In this document: in pieces, positions 60,823-64,000 of the stretch | Layout of the letters: the number at the start of each line of letters is the position of its first letter | Position numbering within the stretch: position 1 is the first letter of the stretch | From: Rhizopus arrhizus | Lineage: Eukaryota; Mucoromycota; Mucoromycetes; Mucorales; Rhizopodaceae | DNA length: 64,000 bases | NCBI GenBank assembly: GCA_024220505.1 | Contig: JAKZZE010000005.1 | Location: forward strand, 1,758,501 to 1,822,500 | Direction of reading: 5' to 3' | Made by a program: the position numbers and the translations under genes | Notes under the pieces: model-generated | Told to the model about the DNA's origin: nothing | Database searches by the model: none | What the model saw: the letters and a program-made list of their open reading frames with translations, nothing else

Positions 60823-63683
60823 ATGAAATCAATAACAAAGCTATTCATATTATTATACATATTCCCATTCATCGTATCAGCTTCATTATTATTCCCAACT
60901 TCACATCATCACAAGACTGTAAGCTTGTTACTAAAATTTGTTTCTATACTCAACACATTATGTAGTGTTCAGATATTGAAAGTCATGCTAATCAGTGTGA
61001 ATTTGTTATTGCATCTTGTCAAGGATTTAGTGGGTATTTCTTGAAATTTTACTATTGTTCAACAATTTGGAAACCATTTTGTGTCTTAATAATGGTAATC
61101 AGAGCTTTATAAAATGCATCCATTATTCATAGTCTGTTCCATTAGTTATCCGGATTACTGTTTTTGTTTGGTGCAGTGAGCGTAGTAGCAGCTGATTTCT
61201 TTTGTATGTGTCTATTTTACATAAAACAAAAAAAAAAATCCGCCTATAAACTTTAACATGATTTAGGTCCCAATTTACAAACGATTTCTTCAAAGCTTCA
61301 ATTATCAGAAAGCATGGTAAGAATCGTTTGTTATATTTATTATTTTTGAACGTTTAAATTAAATATTTTGTATAAACCTTGATAGGCAGGTGTAACAGTA
61401 CTTGCATTCGGCAACGGCAGTCCTGATTTGTTTAGTACTTTCACGTATGCATAAATATAATTTTTTATTACACTTGAAAATGTTAAATCAGGATAATAGG
61501 GCAATGAATAGTGGATCTGGTTCATTAGCTATTGGTGAATTGATTGGAGCAGCATTTTTTATTGTATCCGTTGTGTCGGGTTGTATGGGCATCATTCGAC
61601 CTTTCCAGTCCAAGCGAATTACTTTTATGCGTGACGCTTCCTTTCTTACAGGAGCAATTATGATACTAACTTGGATAGTATATCACCGTCGTATCTGCTG
61701 GTATCACGGTCTTTTGTTGATTGCTTATTATCTTACTTACGTAATTGTTGTGGTGATGGGAGCCTACAGATTTCCAGGGGCAGAAACACCAGCTTTACCA
61801 GAAGCCAAATCAGCCCACACAGCACATGAGTTTTTATCAGAAAATTCTGGTCTTTTGAGTTCATCTCACGAAGGTTTGTGTTTTGTGCAAGTAACTGAAA
61901 AGGAGAGAAGACTTACATCGACTATACAGATCATCATAACCGCCATCATCACAAAAAACCACCCAGATTAGAAATTCCAATCAACGGTTTTTCATCTCAA
62001 GAACATCTAGGACACATCATTAAGCCAGTTTCACCCAACTCATCACACCCTTCTCGAAGATCATCCTTCCACTCAAACTTTCCTCGTACCACAAGTACTA
62101 ATGGGTCCATCTCCTCACGCCTTTACCGCCACGCCATGTCTCCACGTATCGGTATTCGAACTTCACTGTTCAGTGCTATTGAGGTAGAAAACAAGGTGTC
62201 CAACTGTCCAGATACTCATCTGTTTGCATAGTTTCAAGAGCAAGTAACAAGTATCCGTCGAGCAAGCAGTACACAAGCGCTTCCTTTACCAAGCACAAGA
62301 AACTCCTCGGGTTTGATCCACAGATCATCCAGAGTATCCGTTCCTTGTATGTCCACTCGACATCACGTAGATCCTCCTCACCTGACAATCCAAGCTCCCC
62401 CTGAAAACGAAGATTATTTCACAGTGATATCGACCAACAATGCTGTTCCTGAAATTACATTAGCACCCCCCATCTATCTCGATGACGATCCTCTGCCTTC
62501 ATCACCCCAAGTACCAGACGAACCGGACAAACTCATCATCGTGAACCCACGAACGACTTGGATAGGAGACGTCATGGCTATCTTGTTTCCCACTATGCAA
62601 GACTGGTCCTCCAAGACGTCTTTTGCCAAACTGAATGCGCTTATTGCAGTACCGATTGTGTTCATCTTGACCTTGACCTTACCTGTGACAGAGGCAGAGG
62701 ACGTCAAGGTGGATGATATTGAAATTGTCGAGGAGGCGGTACCTCAGGTGGTGATCAATAAAAATTATTTGACAGTGCCCACATCAGAAAGTTATCCGGA
62801 TATCGTAGAGGAAGAAGAGGATGAAGGTGTGGTTACTGAATCTCAATTGGGTTGGTGTCGATGGTTATTGGCCACACAAGCGATATGTTCAATTACTTTT
62901 GTTACTTGTGTGATGGCTTGTAAAGTATTGATTATCCAAGAAAAAAGGGGAGAAAGGAACTGACAGCTTTTTTTTTTGTATAGTAAATGGGTTTATTCCT
63001 GCCTATAGTATTTTAGGTGGCTTTATAGCTGGTTGTGTATTGGCAGGTGTTGTTCTTTATACTACAAAAGAAAATGAGCCTCCTCACTGGCAGTGGATGC
63101 TATCTTTTGGTGGCTTTGTGATTGCCTTGAATTGGATCTTTTTACTTGCTAATGAAATGGTTGGACTTTTACAAGCTTTAGGCACCATTTTTGATATTAG
63201 TGAAGCCATCATGGGTTTAACTATATTTGCACTTGTAAGAAATAGTAGAAATGAAAAAGAAAAAATTACAAATTTATTCTATAGGGAAATAGTGTAGGTG
63301 ATTTAGTTGCAAATACGGCTATTGCCAAGATGGGATTCCCTACTATGGCCATCTCGGCCTGCTATGCTGGCCCGTTATTAAGTAAGGATTGAAAAGAAAA
63401 GTTGTTTGGCTTACTTATATAACAGCTTACCATAGATATGGTCTTGGGCGTAGGTATCTCGTCTACATATCAAGCATGGATCACTGGTAAACCTTACGAA
63501 CTTGATATTGCTCCCACCATCCTGATATCCTCTTGTGGTCTTATTACAGTATTGCTGAGCACTTTAATTGTGGTAAACATCAATGGATATCATATCAATG
63601 AAGGCCTGGGTTGGTGGATGATTATTGTGTATTCCACTTGTTGTATTGTCAATGTCTTGTTGGAATTTCGATTTTTAAATTAA
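60823..63683 (+). CDS. Cation/Ca2+ exchanger, NCLX/Ecm27 type
   Basis: Eleven exons (60823-60918, 60966-61094, 61146-61203, 61267-61316, 61386-61444, 61500-61873, 61930-62183, 62232-62919, 62984-63234, 63285-63381, 63436-63683) give 767 aa. A signal-like N-terminus precedes CSDIESHANQC, then FFCPNLQTISSKLQLSESMAG. The two alpha repeats are diagnostic: GVTVLAFGNGSPDLFSTFT (alpha-1) and GLTIFALGNSVGDLVANTAIAK (alpha-2), each split by an intron. Between them a ~330-residue cytosolic loop is His-, Ser- and Pro-rich (DHHNRHHHKKPP) with acidic patches. This is the NCLX/CCX branch of Ca2+/cation antiporters, represented by yeast Ecm27, acting in organelle membranes. All eleven exons close in frame. 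Exact ion (Na+, K+ or H+) is unknown. Confidence 0.92.
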
Positions 63684-64000
63684 ATTATTCTCTCAGCTAA
63701 AATAAAGCATCCCCCTTAAAGAAATGGCATAATTTTTTTCTGCCTTTTTTTTTTCTCTCTTTCATATAAAGTGAGGTAAATAAAATAAAGTCTGTTTGTT
63801 TTTTTTTTGTTAAGAAAATAACTAAATAAAAAAAAAGAAAAAAAAAAAAGAAATGAATGAAACAAGTGTGTTTCCAAATCAAGATTCCAGTACAGAACAC
63901 AACGTAAAGAAGGCAGTTTTTTTATGGTAGAACGTCTGATACTAATGCCAATAGTTACAGACAATTATAGTGACCAATATATCCCCCACAAGCACTGAAT
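63684..64000. other. 3' flank of the exchanger gene
   Basis: AT-rich with several short A/T runs; two overlapping minus frames are low-complexity. No gene supported. Confidence 0.5.

Overview
This is nuclear DNA from a filamentous fungus, most likely Mucoromycota/Mucorales. It is AT-rich and full of A/T homopolymer tracts (more than a dozen of 20-60 bases). Genes carry many short introns (about 45-70 nt, GT...AG, often a TACTAA-like branch site). Protein content is fungal (neutral ceramidase, KRE9-like secreted protein, Con7-type and ERT1/AcuK-type transcription factors, AROM-derived enzyme). The repeats resemble transposon families I associate with Mucorales. Exon models were built by hand; every multi-exon model except the one noted frameshift closes in frame.

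Layout. 0-16.9 kb is ordinary: a RING protein fragment, a Con7-type factor with a one-base frameshift, a PAM2-CUE-CCCH-Smr protein (Cue2/N4BP2-like), a secreted double-psi barrel protein, an eight-exon ERT1/AcuK regulator, RACK1, a short-chain dehydrogenase, an HP1-type protein and a ZNHIT3/Hit1-like protein. 16.96-20.1 kb is a decayed island: a broken BIO3-like aminotransferase abutting a transposon-type ORF (possibly Fanzor-related) and a Tc1/mariner relic. 20.9-36.2 kb is dense and wholly on the minus strand: neutral ceramidase, DDX41 helicase, a chromodomain/polyQ protein, EFL1 and an F-box/zf-UBP/DUSP protein. 36-41.6 kb holds a two-finger C2H2 factor and twinfilin. 43.5-49.7 kb is a second accessory island: an intact five-exon orphan gene between imperfect direct repeats, a damaged second copy 3.5 kb away, and a truncated orphan ORF fused to it. 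50.7-63.7 kb holds a small membrane protein, ribokinase, a KRE9-like protein, an AVT-type vacuolar amino-acid transporter, an AROM-derived DHQ synthase-dehydroquinase, a PPxY membrane protein and an NCLX-type cation/calcium exchanger.

The most unusual item is the 764-residue enzyme at 57.5-59.9 kb. It has the first (DHQ synthase) and fourth (type I dehydroquinase) domains of the pentafunctional AROM protein with key residues kept, no EPSP synthase, no complete shikimate kinase, and it stops at the linker before shikimate dehydrogenase. It would convert DAHP to 3-dehydroshikimate in one polypeptide. Several genes share themes (two chromodomain proteins; EFL1, RACK1, a Cue2-like protein and a Hit1-like protein in ribosome function and assembly), but I see no evidence of a co-regulated cluster.
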